A stretch of 64,000 nucleotides of DNA from Takakia lepidozioides (GCA_030704615.1 CM060733.1:39122001-39186000), one strand, 5' to 3'. Positions 11,207 to 23,394 are shown, counted from the stretch's first letter. Numbers and translations: made by a program. Notes: generated by a model not told the origin, from the letters alone.

Positions 11207-11820
11207 ATTGGAAAAATTGAAGTGTCATAAAGAAGCTCAACGGAAATTGTATGTGTTGTTGAGTTTAAATAAGTGTATTTTAATTTGGCATAAGCTTAAT
11301 TCCAGCCCAGAAGACCAGCCAGATCAATGACACCTTAAGTGTTTTTTTTTTTTTCCCCCTTCCGAATGTGTCAGATTAAGGTGACATTAAGGTGGCGTTA
11401 ATCTGGCTGGTCTTCTGGGCTGGAATTAAGCTCCAACAGGGGCTGGGAATTAAGGTGGCGTTGACGCCACCTTAATGCCAAGCCTGTTTACCTCTACGAA
11501 TATGGCTGCTTGCCAAGGCTTTTATTTAGTTTTTATTATTATTTTTGGTTTTTGGGGTGAATTGTCATGTTCCAACAAGGGGTGGGAATTAAGATGGCGT
11601 TGACGCCACCTTAATGCCGAGCCTGTTTCCCTTGAAGAACATGGCTCTTCGCTAAGGTTTTTTTTTAATTTTAAATATTTTAATTGGTTTTTGGGTTGAA
11701 TTCCCATGTGCCAATAGGGGCTGGAATTAAGCTTGTGGCAAATTAGAAAACACTTATTTAAACTCAACAACACATAAAATCTCCGTTGAGCTTTTTTACG
11801 CCACTTGGTTTTTTCCCATC
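11207..11820. mobile_element. Foldback/MITE-like element with ~100-bp terminal inverted repeats
   Basis: The left arm (about 11207-11310) contains AGCTCAACGGA(A/G)ATT, TGTGTTGTTGAGTTTAAAT and AAGCTTAATTCCAGCCC. The right arm (about 11722-11820) is its reverse complement with few differences. Inside is a second long inverted repeat (about 11293-11325 against 11400-11432, AGCTTAATTCCAGCCCAGAAG...). There are also repeated hairpins built from GGTGGCGTTGACGCCACC near 11453 and 11596. It has no coding capacity. It is consistent with a non-autonomous DNA transposon of foldback type. Target duplications were not resolved. Confidence 0.7.
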
Positions 11821-12448
11821 TATTCTTCTAAAATTAAGCCTCTTGTCGCTTCGTTTCTCCACCTCTTCTACATTGTCGTTGGTTGCGGTTTATTCTGTAA
11901 GGGAAGACTTTCACGAATTAGGGTTACCGGTCTGGGTCTCTGGCTTCCGTTTATGCTTTGGGGTTTTGAGATTTGGGGTTTGGGGTTTATCATTGCGGGC
12001 ATGGGTTTTCGGCTTATGGTTTGCCTTGGGGGTTTGAATTTGGGTTGCGGAATCAATGTTTGTGGTTAGGGTTTCCCGTGTTTCCCCGGGTTTAGAATTT
12101 GCTGTGTTTGCCGTACAATCAATCTTATTTCAGTCCATGCATGCTCCAATCTTCAGGGCGGCTTTTCATCCCACATTCATCCACCATTCATCCCTTCACT
12201 TCTTTCATTCATCAATGCTTCTTTCATATGGCCGTTTTTCATCACATATTCATCCCACATTGCATGCATGGAGCACGACATCTTTGGTCGCCGGCCGCCT
12301 ACGTGAATTTCCATTCAAAAGAGTTTGCGTTCACGGCAATAGGCCCTGTATTATCTCGGTTGTAGGCTCCGCTTCCCTAATCTCCTCACGCTTAAGGGAT
12401 TCTGCTCACGCTTAATGTGCAAAGCGTAAGCATGCTCATGTGAGCTGC
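11821..12448. other. No recognisable gene
   Basis: Contains GGGTTT-rich stretches (11940-12090) and ATTCATC-rich stretches (12165-12265). Open frames look incidental. Confidence 0.45.
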
Positions 12449-13268
12449 TCACGCGGTAGCTACCCTCCATAATGCCCAAAGAGTGTGTGCTCTAAGACAT
12501 GCCCAGATTGGACATGTACTCCAGATTGAGCCATTTGCGCAGGTTGAGCAGCAGAAGGGATGCATTGACAGATGGTAGCTGCTTCCAGTAAAGGTAGAAA
12601 GCAGTGACCAGGTGCCAAGCTCTTGCTGCAAGGTGGCAATCGATAAAAGCATGCTCAATAGTCTCCTTCGAGTTTCTGGCACATACTAGACAAGCTGTGT
12701 CCTAATCTTAAAAGGAGGCCGCTACTGGCAGTATTCTGTTTGCCAACTTCCATAAGAATGCACTAATCTTAGCCGGACGATGTTTGGCCCAGATATCTCT
12801 CCATATAGTTTTCCATGCAGGGACCTGCAAATCGAGATTCCATTTACGATTCCACTTGGCTGTAAAATTGGCTTGACCGAGAAGCATTCTGTGCCTGATT
12901 TTGACTGTGTAACCAAGCAGGGGTGTTTTCTTACCATCCATCCAAGACCATGCATCTGGGTCAAATTGAAGTCTACTGAGGGGGTAGGATGGGAACCACA
13001 CAAAGGATAACTGACGAGCCCATCCCAATTCTGTGCCAGCAGGTGGACTGTGCTCAGTTGAGCCAGAGTTTAAATCATAAACCCTGATCCTGTAAGCCAA
13101 GTCATGGTGCATGTCTCCTGATCCTATTAAGTCCAGGTAGCCCCCGATTGTTGCACAGAGGAGCCTGTTTTTCGCTAGACACCAACATCTACCTTCCTCT
13201 GCAAGACGTCTGCAGCACCAAACATCAGAGCTATGTAACTCAGAAGTGGATATTGCCAAGATGGCCAT
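12449..13268 (-). pseudogene. LINE ORF2 C-terminal zf-RVT region
   Basis: Minus-strand frames contain WRDIWAKHRPAKISAFLWKL, the conserved entry to the zinc-binding reverse-transcriptase domain (zf-RVT) that ends plant L1 ORF2 proteins. A cysteine-containing tail follows (12682-12449). The frame breaks near 12710. The same sequence signature recurs in the LINE fragment at 59.6 kb. Confidence 0.75.
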
Positions 13269-13342
13269 TCGACTATTGCCCTAGAGCTACCGAACCAGGC
13301 TGGTAAGTCGTTCGCTGTACACGGGCCTCCTATCAGCAGGGG

Positions 13343-15077
13343 TTACACATATTGGACACCTTTTTTGATATGAGCCCAGCCACATGCAATTGATCTAGCA
13401 GAGAGCAGGGATGTCAAAGGGCTCTGCCCTAGAAACTGACCATCTTCCCAAATATTGGCTATGTGCGAGAGGCCTTTTGCCTCCCAGGTAGCCCATATTG
13501 TGTGGAGAGCAGCCAATGGACTGTAATCAAGGTTGAGGTTGCCAAATAGAGGCTGACGGATGGCCTCTTCAAAGCATTTTGCGCTCCTCTGAGTTAGGTG
13601 AGGCTTCACCAGTCTCCAGGCATCCCAGATAGATTTCCAAGCCGCAGACCCCACAGGTTTTGTTTTACCCGTTCCATGCACCAGCCATTTGAGAGAAGGT
13701 GCCCAATTAGGAGAGTTCGCCGGATAGGACTGCACAAGGTGTTCTCTGACCAGATTGCACCATGGGCTTCCTTCACTGGTAGACATCCTAGGAATCCACT
13801 TGGCTAGGAAGGACGTAATCTGAATAGATGGATCCAAAAGGCCGAGCCCACCTTCTTTTCGAGGTTGGCAAATTGCCGAGGAGACCAAAGCCCTTTTGGA
13901 GGGGCTTTGGGGGGAGGCATCCCAAAGAAAGTTCCTCATCATTGCTTTTAGCTTCCCTATTACCTTGGATCCCGGGCTCCAAACCGAGGCTGGATACCAT
14001 ACTGATGCAAGCAGGATTTGATTAAGAACAAGGGCCATGCCTGCAATAGACAACATAGTTGAGCTCCAGAAGGCCAGTTTGTTACGGAGCTTTTGCAGGA
14101 TAGGCTCAAACATTTGCTCATCAGTGAGCCCTATCCCAATTTGAAGGCCCAAGAGCATGTGCGCTGAGCCTGGTTGAAGCCATTTGAGACCCACATCTTG
14201 CCCCCATAGAGGTCCGTGCTGACAGTGGGACGAGGTAGGCAGCTCTGTGAGGAGACCAACTGACTTGTTCCAGTTTATTTTGAGCCCAGAAGCGGAGCAG
14301 AAAAATTGCAGGGCTTGACGAGCCCTTTGTATGTTTGTTGGATCGGACCGATTGTTCAAAAACAATGTGGGGGTCATCAGCATACATAGAGTTCTTAATA
14401 GAGGTTCCATCTAGCATTTTTAGGCCCAAAATATCGTGCCTAGAATTGAGGTAGTGGCCTAGGGCATCTGCTGCCATTAGAAAGAGGTACGGAGACAAAA
14501 GGCAACCTTGCCTTACGGATCTAAACAGTGCAAAGGGTTTTGAGATCACTCCGTTCACCGTTACTTTGCTAGAGGCTGAAGAAAGCAAAAGATGGATCCA
14601 TCTGCTGAAAGCCTCAGGCATCCCCATTCTGATGAGAACTTGATTCAGAAAACTCTGGACAGTCAATGTTATCGAAGGCCTTTTCAAAGTCAAGCATGAG
14701 AATGGCCATGGGCTGCTCCAAGCATTTGGCTTTATGAATGACGTCATTGACTAGAAGGATGTTATCTAGAATCATTCTCCGTTTTAGCAACCCGGATTGT
14801 TGTGGTCTGATAACCCGAGAGAGAATGGGCTGCAGCCTGAGTGCCAAGCCTTGGCAATGATTTTGTAGGCAGTGTTCATAAGCATTATAGGTCTATAATT
14901 AGATATCATGCTTCTATCACCCTTTTTGAAAATCAAAGTGATAAGGCCAATGGAGAGTTGTGATGGCATGATGCCTTTCAGATGTATGTCTTTAGCCAAC
15001 TCAACAAAGTCTCCCACTATGGTTTGCCAGAGGGCCCTAAAGAACTCAATGGGCATGCCATCCAGGCCTGGCATCAT
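13343..15077 (-). pseudogene. LINE ORF2 reverse transcriptase and connection domain
   Basis: Visible RT blocks are PGLDGMPIEFFRALW, LITLIFKKGDRSMISNYRPI, FEKAFDNIDCPEF, FRSVRQGCLLSPYLFLM and the catalytic YADD (SMYADDPHIVFEQ, about 14380). The long frame 14410-13343 continues with ALQFFCSASGLKINWNKS and PRKEGGLGLLDPSIQITSF. This polymerase copies element RNA at a nicked target site. Frame changes near 14840, 14620 and 14400 show it is defective. Confidence 0.88.
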
Positions 15078-15106
15078 TCTAGCTTGGAGAGAGTGCGGGG
15101 CCTCAG

Positions 15107-15831
15107 CTAGATCCGCTCGTCTGTCGAGAGCGGGGAATAGAGCTCCTCCTTTTCTTTCTCAGAAAGGAGCGAGGGGACAGTTCGCAGAATTTCCTCAGTG
15201 GCCAACTTAGATTCTTCTGAGCGGTGTCTCTTAGAGAAGAAGGAGGCAAAGTGTTGCTCCGCAAATGCAGCCATCACTTTAGGGTTGGAAGAGGTAGTGG
15301 ACTCATCAGTGCTAGAAAGGGAGGCAATGGTTGAGGCCATTTGCCTTTGTTTGGCTTTAGCAAAGAAGTATTTAGTCATTTTTTCCCCTTTTAGAGACCA
15401 GTTCACCCCTGCCTTTATACGGATAGCATTTTCCTTCTCCTGTATGAAGTTCCACAGGTTGGATTTTGCTATATTATAGTTTATGAGAGTACAGGGCCCT
15501 TCATCTAAAGTTGCTCTCCCAACAGTTGTTGGCAAAGATGGAGGCATTTGAGCAAACTTTTTTCTTTTTGGGAGCATGCTAAAGCGAGGCTTTGGACAAT
15601 TCCTGGGCTCTAATCCTGGTTGCCTCGAGCTTGGTAAGGAATCTCAGGGTTGCAGATTTCAAAAGTGTTTCTAGATGAGGACCACATCTGGGCTAGATCA
15701 TTGACCGTTGCCTTAGATTTAAGCAAGGACGGGTTAAGCTTGAAGTAGCCTCTACCTTTGGATCTAGAGCCTGGAACAGAAAAGAGAGCGCCTATCTCTG
15801 CATGGTCAAAATTAGGGAGCACTGGGCCCAT
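15107..15831 (-). pseudogene. LINE ORF2 endonuclease-RT linker
   Basis: Two minus-strand frames bridge endonuclease and RT. They include the typical segment NWSLKGEKMTKYFFAKAKQRQ, the L1 'sweat-of-the-linker' block that precedes RT domain 0, and then FASFFSKRHRSEES. A frame break lies at about 15600. Confidence 0.7.
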
Positions 15832-15924
15832 TGGATTAAGCTAGGTCCAAGGCATTATGCCACTAGTGCAGTATAGGCGATCTAATGTAGCCATGACCAG
15901 ATCCGGTGGAGCTCTGCAATTTGT

Positions 15925-16680
15925 CTAAGAGAATCGCAGTTGGTCATCTCCTGGGATGGAGATGTCAATAAGATCCACAGATAGACAAAGGGTTTCCCAC
16001 GCATTACTTTCCTCGGGGGTGAGGCTGGAGGTGCCAAGGTTCAGCCTGTCCATAGCCCTTTCAGCCATATTGAAGTCTCCAGCCAGAATCCAATGTTCAA
16101 TCTCAGGGTGGCTCAAGATCTTGGAATGCAAAAGATGCCAGAAAGCAATCCTATCAGCCACAACATTGGGAGCATAAATATTAATGAGGCCTATTTTACA
16201 TCATGTACTAGGAATGGAGAGAAGACCAAATTGCGCTCTACCAGTCATCCAGACATCCATTACAGAGATATAATTGGCCAGATTTGGGGATACTAGAATA
16301 GTTGTGCCACCTCTAGAATCGGCTACAGTCTTATTCCACCAAGCAAGATTGGCTGGCCACAACATATTTCCCAGGGAGGCTATCTTAGCATCATTAAGTT
16401 TATGTTCCTGTAGGAAGATAATAGAGCTTTCAGACATCAAAGAGGCAACCCAACGTCTAATCTTGGACTTTTTTGGGGCAGAGGCTTCAGAACCTATGCC
16501 CCTTATATTCCAAGATCTGATGTTAAATAACATTAACTTGAGGGAGAGGGCTCGAGAAAACTTCTCGAAATGATAGCCCTGATGAGGAGAAGAAGAAGAC
16601 AGGCCTTCTGTCATTGGGGGGGAGGGGGGAGAACCAGCTAAATCCGGGGGGGGGGAGGTGGTGTAGAGGTTAAATGCCAA
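15925..16680 (-). pseudogene. LINE AP-like endonuclease
   Basis: Read on the minus strand, this carries the exonuclease-endonuclease-phosphatase fold blocks: SWNIRGIG, IIFLQEHKLND, a GGTTILV segment and EHWILAGDFNMAERAMDR with the conserved GDFN. This enzyme nicks target DNA to prime reverse transcription. It is split over two frames with a break near 16180. Confidence 0.85.
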
Positions 16681-17512
16681 CCTACAGGGGTGTTCCCTGG
16701 ATCTTTTTCGTCCTGACCTTGAACCACTGCAACAAATTGTGTCTTCTTCCTTGAAATAACCTTACAACATTTAATGATATCTTTGAGCCCTAGCCAGCAA
16801 GCAAAGCTGTGAAGATAACTTTCTGAAAGCAAGTTTCTTCCTGGGAGATAGAAAAGATGGGGCAGAATTTTCCCAAGCGGATGCCAGCTAGCCAGGACCT
16901 GACACTTGTCAGGCAAGTGAGAAGAGCAACAGATGAAGAGGGGGAAGGCAGGGTAGGTGGAGCTAACCAGGGGAGAGCCTCCAAGGGTTGAGGGAGAGGC
17001 GGCGGACGGAGACGGCAACTGATTTTTTTTCGGCGAGCAAGTATAGGGCTGAAAGCCCGAGTTGGTGTCTTTTGCGGGACTTGGTGAGGTCACCAGCTGA
17101 GCGGGGCGGGGCAGGGCAACAGCAATACCCAGAACTGCATCGGCGAGGGTGAAGCCTGCAGCGATGACCTTTATGCTCCAACCTCCTACGGACGGGAAGC
17201 CATTACGAGGTTGAGCAACATCAGCGCCATTGGCTATGGCCTGCCTTGTGGACCATGAGAAAGAACCTGCTTTAGTGTTGCCACCTCCAATATCCTCCCA
17301 TCTGAAGGCGAGAAGAACGTTGACCGTGGAAGCAACGTCAAATTCTGGGGAGTTGTCCTAGATGCCCCGAAATGCACTGTAGTGTTGTTGGAGAGCATGA
17401 ACTGGAAGGGTTCCTCTACAAAGAGGGTGCCCACTAACTGAAGGCATAACTCCACCGCCTTGGAGTTTGGGTAGTACGTTTTATGGTGAGAAGTGATCCA
17501 GGCACTTACCAA
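16638..17512 (-). pseudogene. LINE ORF1-like region
   Basis: Minus-strand frames upstream of the endonuclease contain a Pro/Ser-rich stretch and basic segments. They also contain a 92-residue frame (17512-17234) with a FVEEPFQFMLSNNTTVHFG-type segment. The position suits the nucleic-acid-binding ORF1 of a plant L1 element, but no zinc knuckle was recognised. The rightmost part may instead belong to the junction with element A. Confidence 0.4.
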
Positions 17513-17715
17513 TCCCTCTTATCCATTAGTGAGCATAATAGATGGGGGGCGGTTAGGACCATCGAGCATGCCATAGATTATAGGAGTAACTTTGACCACT
17601 GCCAAGCTGCGATGCACGACATTATGATCAGGGGACCATTCGCAAAGTTTCAAGTTTGCAAAAGAACGCAGGTCCAAGCATCTAGTGGCCAGATTAATAA
17701 GCCGCTCATCCTCAG

Positions 17716-18210
17716 AGTCAGAGTAAGGGCAAGCTTGGACTCCCTACAAGTGATGTGGAGGCCTCTATTGAAGTGCGTTCTGCCAAGGGAGAACCACAAC
17801 TGGCGACGAGGGTGGCGTTCGATGTCCCTCTTCAGCTAGGGAGTTGGGAAGGACGTGAGAACTTCACCATTTGCGAGATCGATGGAGTGGATCTCATTTT
17901 GGGGATGTCATTCCTGAGCAAATTCGGAGCGGTCATAGATGGCCGCAAGAGAGTAGTCACGCTGCCGTGTTGGAATGGTAGCGAAGTTTTAGGGGTGTCG
18001 GATATGCCCAACCATGTGGGCGGGCGAATAAACCTGTTAACAGTGAAGGAGTGGGTCGTGGAGGAGCCACATGAGCCCAAGTTTTTGTTTTATGTGAGGC
18101 AAGTGGTAGGAGAAGTCGATAGGGAGTTGAGCCCATATTGGATCAAGGAAATCTTGGAGAAATACCAAGATGTGAGGCCGGAGGATTTACCAAGCTGTTT
18201 GCCACCTTGA
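17716..18210 (+). pseudogene. Element A aspartic-protease-like domain
   Basis: The frame reads VEASIEVRSAKGEPQL, a hydrophobic strand pair, then FTICEIDGVDLILGMSFLSKF. This is the retropepsin-like (RVP_2) fold's second half with the DLILGMSFL block that precedes RT in many plant gypsy elements. The active-site DTG was not found, presumably lost upstream. The frame ends at a TGA (18208), just before the RT frame. Confidence 0.7.
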
Positions 18211-18234
18211 GGAGGAGTCGACCATAAGATCGAG

Positions 18235-18917
18235 GTGATACCGGGAATGGAGCCACCTGACAAGGCGCCCTACCGGTTGAACCATAGAGAATTGGTGGAG
18301 TTGAAAGAGCAGCTCAAAGACCTTATGGCAAGAGAATACATCCGGCCAAGTAAGTCACCTAATTATGGAGCCCCGGTACTATTTGTAGGCAAGAAGGATG
18401 GGACACTGCGGATATGTGTCGATTACAGGGCTCTAAACAAGGTGACTATAAAAAACCGGTACCCTTTGCCAAGAATTGATGACCTCTTCGATCGGTTGGC
18501 AAGCGCGAAGTATTTCAGCCGTATCGATTTACGCTCAGGTTACCATCAGATTTGGATAGCGGAAGGAGATGAGGAAAAGACTGCGTGTAGGACAAGGTAT
18601 GGTTCGTACGAGTTCTTTGTAATGCCTTTCGAACTCACCAACGCGTCGGCGACCTTTTAACACGCTAATGAACAACCTTTTCTAGGAGCGATTAGATGAC
18701 TTTGTGATCGTGTACATCGATGACATCTTGGAAACTCGAAAACAAAGGAGACCACTTGGAGCACCTCAAAAGGGTATTCCAGAAATTGCGTGAAGGGAAG
18801 CTCTTACCAAAACTTCAGTGCGAATTCGGGGTCACGAAAGTGGAGTTCATAGGACATGTGATTACACAGGATGGGATCAAAATGGATGACAGAAAGGTGA
18901 TGGCGATCTTGGACTAG
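18235..18917 (+). pseudogene. Element A reverse transcriptase
   Basis: Conserved gypsy RT blocks are visible: [53 protein letters not shown] and [14 protein letters not shown]. After a TAA at 18658 and frame damage comes the catalytic IVYIDDIL at about 18710-18730, then CEFGVTKVEFIGHVI. The frame is broken at least twice. The thumb region runs to LLCKSK at 19030, where element B interrupts. Confidence 0.88.
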
Positions 18918-19035
18918 GAACCTCCAATTTCGGTCGCGGGAGTGCGATCATTTCTGGGACTCGCCTACCGAAAGTATGTGAGAAATTTCGGCAAGATCGC
19001 GGGGCCGCTGTCAGACCTTCTATGTAAGTCCAAGG

Positions 19036-19665
19036 TGTCAAGGACGAGAACATGACTGAACACAAACAAGAGATAAGACTAGAGGTACAAGGCTAGACAA
19101 GGAGTCAAGGTCGACGTGGCCGAATGCACGATGAGTAAATAGAAATCAAGACGATCTTTATAACAATGAACAAGAGTACAAGATATTGGAACACGACTTG
19201 AATAATGGAATGCTGGAAACTGGACTAGAGTACCAGATACTGGAAACTGGGCTATGGTACTGGGAACTGGACTGGAGTACTAGGAACTGGAAACAAGAGT
19301 AGCTTGAACTGGTGTTGGCGAGACTGAAGAGTGTCCAGTCTCGCCTCTTATATATACTAGCTACTAAGAAGCTTCCCCTGTGGAGGTAGCTTGCTGGAGA
19401 AGTTTCCAAGATTAAACAAAGGTTTCTTGATGGAGAAGTTTTATCCAAAGGAAGTTTCTTGAGTAGTTTCCCAAGTTACTCTTGGTAATTTGGTAAACTC
19501 CCGGTAACTTGGTAAGTAATGATAAATCATGCTAGATCATGGTAAATCACGGTAAGTCATGGTAACTTCTGATAACATGATAACTTGGTAACTTCTGGTA
19601 ACATGATAACTTGGTAACTTCTGGTATTTACTCTTGATAAGTTCCTCTAGACTATGTCCGTGACA
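19036..19665 (-). repeat. LTR of element B (3' LTR on minus strand)
   Basis: On the plus strand it starts TGTCAAGGACGAGAACATGACTG and ends ATGTCCGTGACA, so it has TG...CA ends. It matches 35938-36512 and 57723-58234. Internally it has many short direct repeats of GGTAACTTCTGGTAA and GGTAAATCA types (19480-19630). It is a little longer than the other two copies because of duplicated CTGGAAACTGG... segments. Confidence 0.9.
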
Positions 19666-20267
19666 TCACCCCTCCTCTAGCGCCGAGTTCCTCGAGGAGC
19701 GGTAAAATCTTGGACTTGCTTAGAGTTGGAGAAAATCCAAAATCCGGCGAATGATACTTGGCAAGTATTCGGCTCTTCATTCTTGACTCAAATGATTTAT
19801 AGGTCCCTGCAACCATCAATAGTGTCCAACACCTTGAACTTGGGACCACGCAATGATTTGAGCATTCTGATTTTCAAAACTGCCTTCAGACATGATTTCG
19901 TTGCCCTCTGGGTCCGAAGCCTCAACCTCCAACAAAATTATCAGACTTCAAGTAGGCTCCACTTGCCGTCATACGGGGTCCTAACGAGGAAGTACGCGTC
20001 GCATTGGTGGCCCATCGTCTCGAGAGCGTCGGCGTGATGTTGAAGGTCGTGAGAGTCGGGACGGCTGATCTGGTAGCTGGGTAAGCGACAACTCCAATGT
20101 ATCTGGTTCCTGCGACTCCAAACTGCCAATACAAGATGCAAGAGTGGTGGAAGTGTAGCTATATATACTCATGTGTGGTGCTCCTCCCTCCTTAGCGTGT
20201 ATCAGGTACATTGAATGTGGAGTCTTCACCTTGAAGCTAACTTGACTGACATCATCGTTGTGACGTC

Positions 20268-20699
20268 TTATTGACGTGTAGCTCGGGGCTTAGCTGGATA
20301 TCGTTGATGAAACTCTTGGACTTTGTTAGATGCATTGGTGAGGTTGGATGAAGGTTCCCACGTTTGTTCGCTGATGTCGTAGCCTTTCCAATGTACGAAA
20401 TACTCAAGACGTTTATACTTGATGCGAGAGTCTAGGACTTCGTCAACTTCATACTCAATTTCCTGATTGACTTCGATTGGTGGAGGTGGTACGGAAACTC
20501 TCCCTAGAATATTTGATGGATCATACAACTCCAATAATGAAACATGAAAGACTGGATGGATGCGCATACTTCGTGGGAGGAGTTCAAGCCAAAAACTGAC
20601 CGGATTTATTTGTCGAATAATTTTGAATGGGCCCAGGCGTTGATAATCCAACTTCCTTGATGGTTGCGAGGTTTGTATGTCCCGTCGAAGAAGCCACAC
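20268..20699 (-). pseudogene. Element B integrase tail and chromodomain
   Basis: A 143-residue frame. It opens with RKLDYQRLGPFKIIRQINP and FHVSLLELY, the GPY/F module of the integrase C-terminus. It ends with a chromodomain: YEVDEVLDSRIKYKRLEYF, VHWKGYDISEQTWEPSSNL. The aromatic residues Y/W/W typical of H3K9-methyl binding are present. Chromodomains of this kind steer integration to heterochromatin. This frame is intact, although its link to the catalytic core needs a frame change. Confidence 0.9.
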
Positions 20700-20750
20700 A
20701 CGATCTCCGACCCTGAACTGGGGTTGGAGTTGGCGACGTTGATCTGCATA

Positions 20751-21530
20751 CTACTTGTATTGTTTTTTAGCTTCTGCGAGGTGGAATGTAAGCTCCTTGT
20801 GAATCGTAGCAAAATGAGTAGCAAGGTTATCTGCAGCAGGGCTTCCAACAGTTTTCATGTGGAAAGGGTTTGCTCGAGGATGATGACCATAATTGGAGAC
20901 AAATAGAGTTTGCTTAGTCGAAGAATGTATAGTGTTGTTGTAGGCAAACTCAGCCAATGAAGGTCCGTCCACGTATCTTGGTGATAATTTATCGTACAGC
21001 GAAGATACTGCTCTAAAATCTGGTTTACACGTTCGGTTTGACCATCAGTCTGTGGATGATTAGCTGTAGAGAGGTTGATCTTAGTATCCAATATGTGAAA
21101 ATAATCCCCTCCAGAAATTTGATATGAACTGTGGTCTTCGATCAGATACGATGTCCTTCGGGAGTCCATGAATGCGGTAGATATTATTGATGAAGAGTCT
21201 TGCAGTTTCCTCGCTGGTAACCGTCTTATTACATGGAATGAAATGTGTCATATTCGTAAAACGATCTACAATAACAATGATTGAATCGGTAGTCTTGGAA
21301 ATTGGAAGGTCCGTAATAAAGTCCATAGACACGGACGACCATGGACCCTTGGGAATGGGTAATGATTGAAGAAGGTCGTAAGGTCGATGTCGTGGTCCCT
21401 TTGCTCTAGCACACGTGTCGCAAGATTTTATAAATTCTTTTACAAATTTTCACATCTGCGGCCACCAATAGTCCCTGGATATTAACTCCATTGTTTTGTT
21501 GAAGCCGAAATCAACTGCAGCCGGAAGATC
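20751..21530 (-). pseudogene. Element B integrase catalytic core
   Basis: The D,D-35-E core is readable across frames: SMDFITDLPISKTTDSII (first Asp), [15 protein letters not shown] (second Asp) and [20 protein letters not shown] (Glu). It is preceded by the H2C2-type RDYWWPQM segment at 21450. Frame breaks near 21090 and 20880 disable it. Confidence 0.88.
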
Positions 21531-22100
21531 ATGACATGTTTGAAGAATTCGAAATCGTGTAGGTCCTGGAGGTACATAGAGAAGTCCCTTGAAGTAAAGT
21601 AAGCCATCTTTGAATTCGAAGTCGTTTGTAACATGTGGGTTGTCTCGAGGTTGATTTAGTTGACTTCGTAGTGTCGTAGCAAAATGGTCGCTCTTCAGTG
21701 CTTCCTGAATCTCCTTTATGATTTCTGCATCGTAGGTGGACATGGATAGCATATTCAATTGGAGATTTGCTGGTTTCAAGATGATGGATTTATGTTGGTC
21801 AAAAACTGCATCCCCTTCTTTTGGCGCAAGATACAATCGTCGAGAGAGAGCATCTGGTTTTCCTTGAAGATGTCCGGGACGGTAGGTAATAACAAAATCA
21901 AACCTTGCTAGTGACATACTCCATCTTGCTTGACGTCGATTCAAAACACGAGCACTCATAAAATACTCGAGGTTTTTGTGATCGGTATAGACAGTGACAT
22001 GATGTTTAGTTCCCTCCAATAGATGACGCTACTCCTCAAAAGCATCGATAATCGAAAGAAGTTCTTTGTCATGGATTTCATAATTGATCTCCGCAGCGGA
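21450..22100 (-). pseudogene. Element B RNase H
   Basis: Contains [30 protein letters not shown] and KPDALSRR, the RNase H segment of gypsy pol that removes the RNA template strand. An upstream block in another frame (22190-22029) has the HPVGFRSRKFSAAEINYEIHD element. One stop separates the two. Confidence 0.87.
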
Positions 22101-23394
22101 AAATTTGCGAGAACGAAAACCAACAGGGTGGAGTCGGCCATCTGTACCGTATTGTGAGAGTACCGTGTCAAGTGCAAAGTCCGATGCATCTGCTTTTAAG
22201 AAGAATGGTTTAGATGGGTCTGCATGTACCAGTATTGGAGCCGTTGTAAATGCCTGCTTCAGCATTTCAAATGCCTGGTCAGTCTTCTCATCCCATAAAA
22301 ATTTGTCATTTCCTGTGAGTCGTGTCAATGGTGCAGCAATTTTGGAGTAGTCATTGATGAACATTCTATAGAAATTTGCAAAACCCAGAAAACATTGTAC
22401 ATCTCGGACCGAAGTTGGTTTAATCCACTCGATGATGGTTTGTATTTTTTTTCTGATCCATAAAGACGTCTTTGTTGGAAATAATGTAGTCCAGAAATTC
22501 GACCTCAGATTGATGGAAAAGACATTTCTCCAACTTGGCATATAGTCCTCTTTCTCTTAATTTGTCAAGGACAAGGCGTACATGGCGGCCATGTTCTTCT
22601 TCGTTCTGTGAAAATATCAAAATGTCGTCCAAATAGATAACTACAAAGTCATCTAAAAATTCTCGAAAGATGTCATTCATCATATGTTGGAAAATTGCTG
22701 GAGCATTTGTAAGACCGAAAGGCATAACACTGTATTCAAAATGTCCATACCTTGTTTGAAAAGTTGTTTTCCATTCGTCTCCTTCTTTTATCCGTACAAG
22801 GTTATAAGCTCATCCCAAGTCGATTTTGGTGAAAATCTTCGTTCGTCCCAGCTGGTCGAGAAGCCCAGAAATCAGCGGCAACAGATAACGATTCTTGATT
22901 GTGACTTTGTTGAGACCGCGATAGTCGACACACATGCGTAATGATCCGTCCTTCTTTTTCACATATAAGATAGGCGCCCCCGCGGGTGATTTTGAATGTC
23001 TGATGAAGTGCTTTGACAAATTTTCATCAATGTATTCGCGTAATGCAGCCAACTCCGTCTGGGATAAGTTATAGATTGGGCCGAATGGTGGTTGGGCTCC
23101 TTCTTGTAACTCAATTGCACAGTCATAAGGTCGATGTTCTGACAATATGTCTGCATTTTTCTTCTCGAAGGCATATTTGAAATCTTGATATTGAGCGGGT
23201 AATGTTGAAGTACCTTTATCTGTTGTGGTCTTGATCGGAGTCGCATAAAGTGCAAATGCCGCCTCTTTTTTGGTAGCTCTCATGAAGGCTCTAGCTCCAA
23301 GAAACAAGGGTTGAATACCTTTGGTACTTTTGCATTTTTGTCTTGCCGAAATTTTTCGTGATTGCCAGTCGATGTTAGGATTATGAAGTACCAA
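22029..23394 (-). pseudogene. Element B reverse transcriptase
   Basis: Blocks run from [19 protein letters not shown] through [43 protein letters not shown] and the catalytic [14 protein letters not shown] (about 22640) to VQCFLGFANFYRMFIND. It is split over three frames with breaks near 22810 and 22440. The catalytic aspartates are retained. Confidence 0.9.

Larger units (their letters stand above)
12449..17200 (-). mobile_element. L1-type LINE retrotransposon, decayed
   Basis: A near full-length plant L1-like non-LTR element on the minus strand. Its domains run in the expected order from right to left: ORF1-like region (17.5-16.7 kb), AP endonuclease (16.68-15.93 kb), linker (15.83-15.1 kb), reverse transcriptase (15.08-14.1 kb), connection region (14.4-13.3 kb), and a C-terminal zf-RVT region (13.27-12.45 kb). 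Multiple frameshifts and stops make it inactive. The 5' end is unclear where it meets gypsy element A at about 17.2-17.5 kb. No A-tail is seen at 12.45 kb; the A-rich end at 9.8 kb may be its true end. Confidence 0.85.
17480..19035 (+). mobile_element. Ty3/gypsy element A, left half (protease to RT)
   Basis: The left portion of a plus-strand gypsy element. Gag and the 5' LTR were not found; it joins the LINE at about 17.2-17.5 kb. It stops abruptly at 19035, where the LTR of element B begins. The missing pol continues at 36526 with the RNase H tail and integrase, which shows that B inserted into A. Confidence 0.85.

Noticed and set aside
12056-12415. 119-residue ORF near GGGTTT repeats, possible telomere-like array
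   Set aside because: The GGGTTT runs are irregular, not (TTTAGGG)n, and the ORF has no recognisable features.
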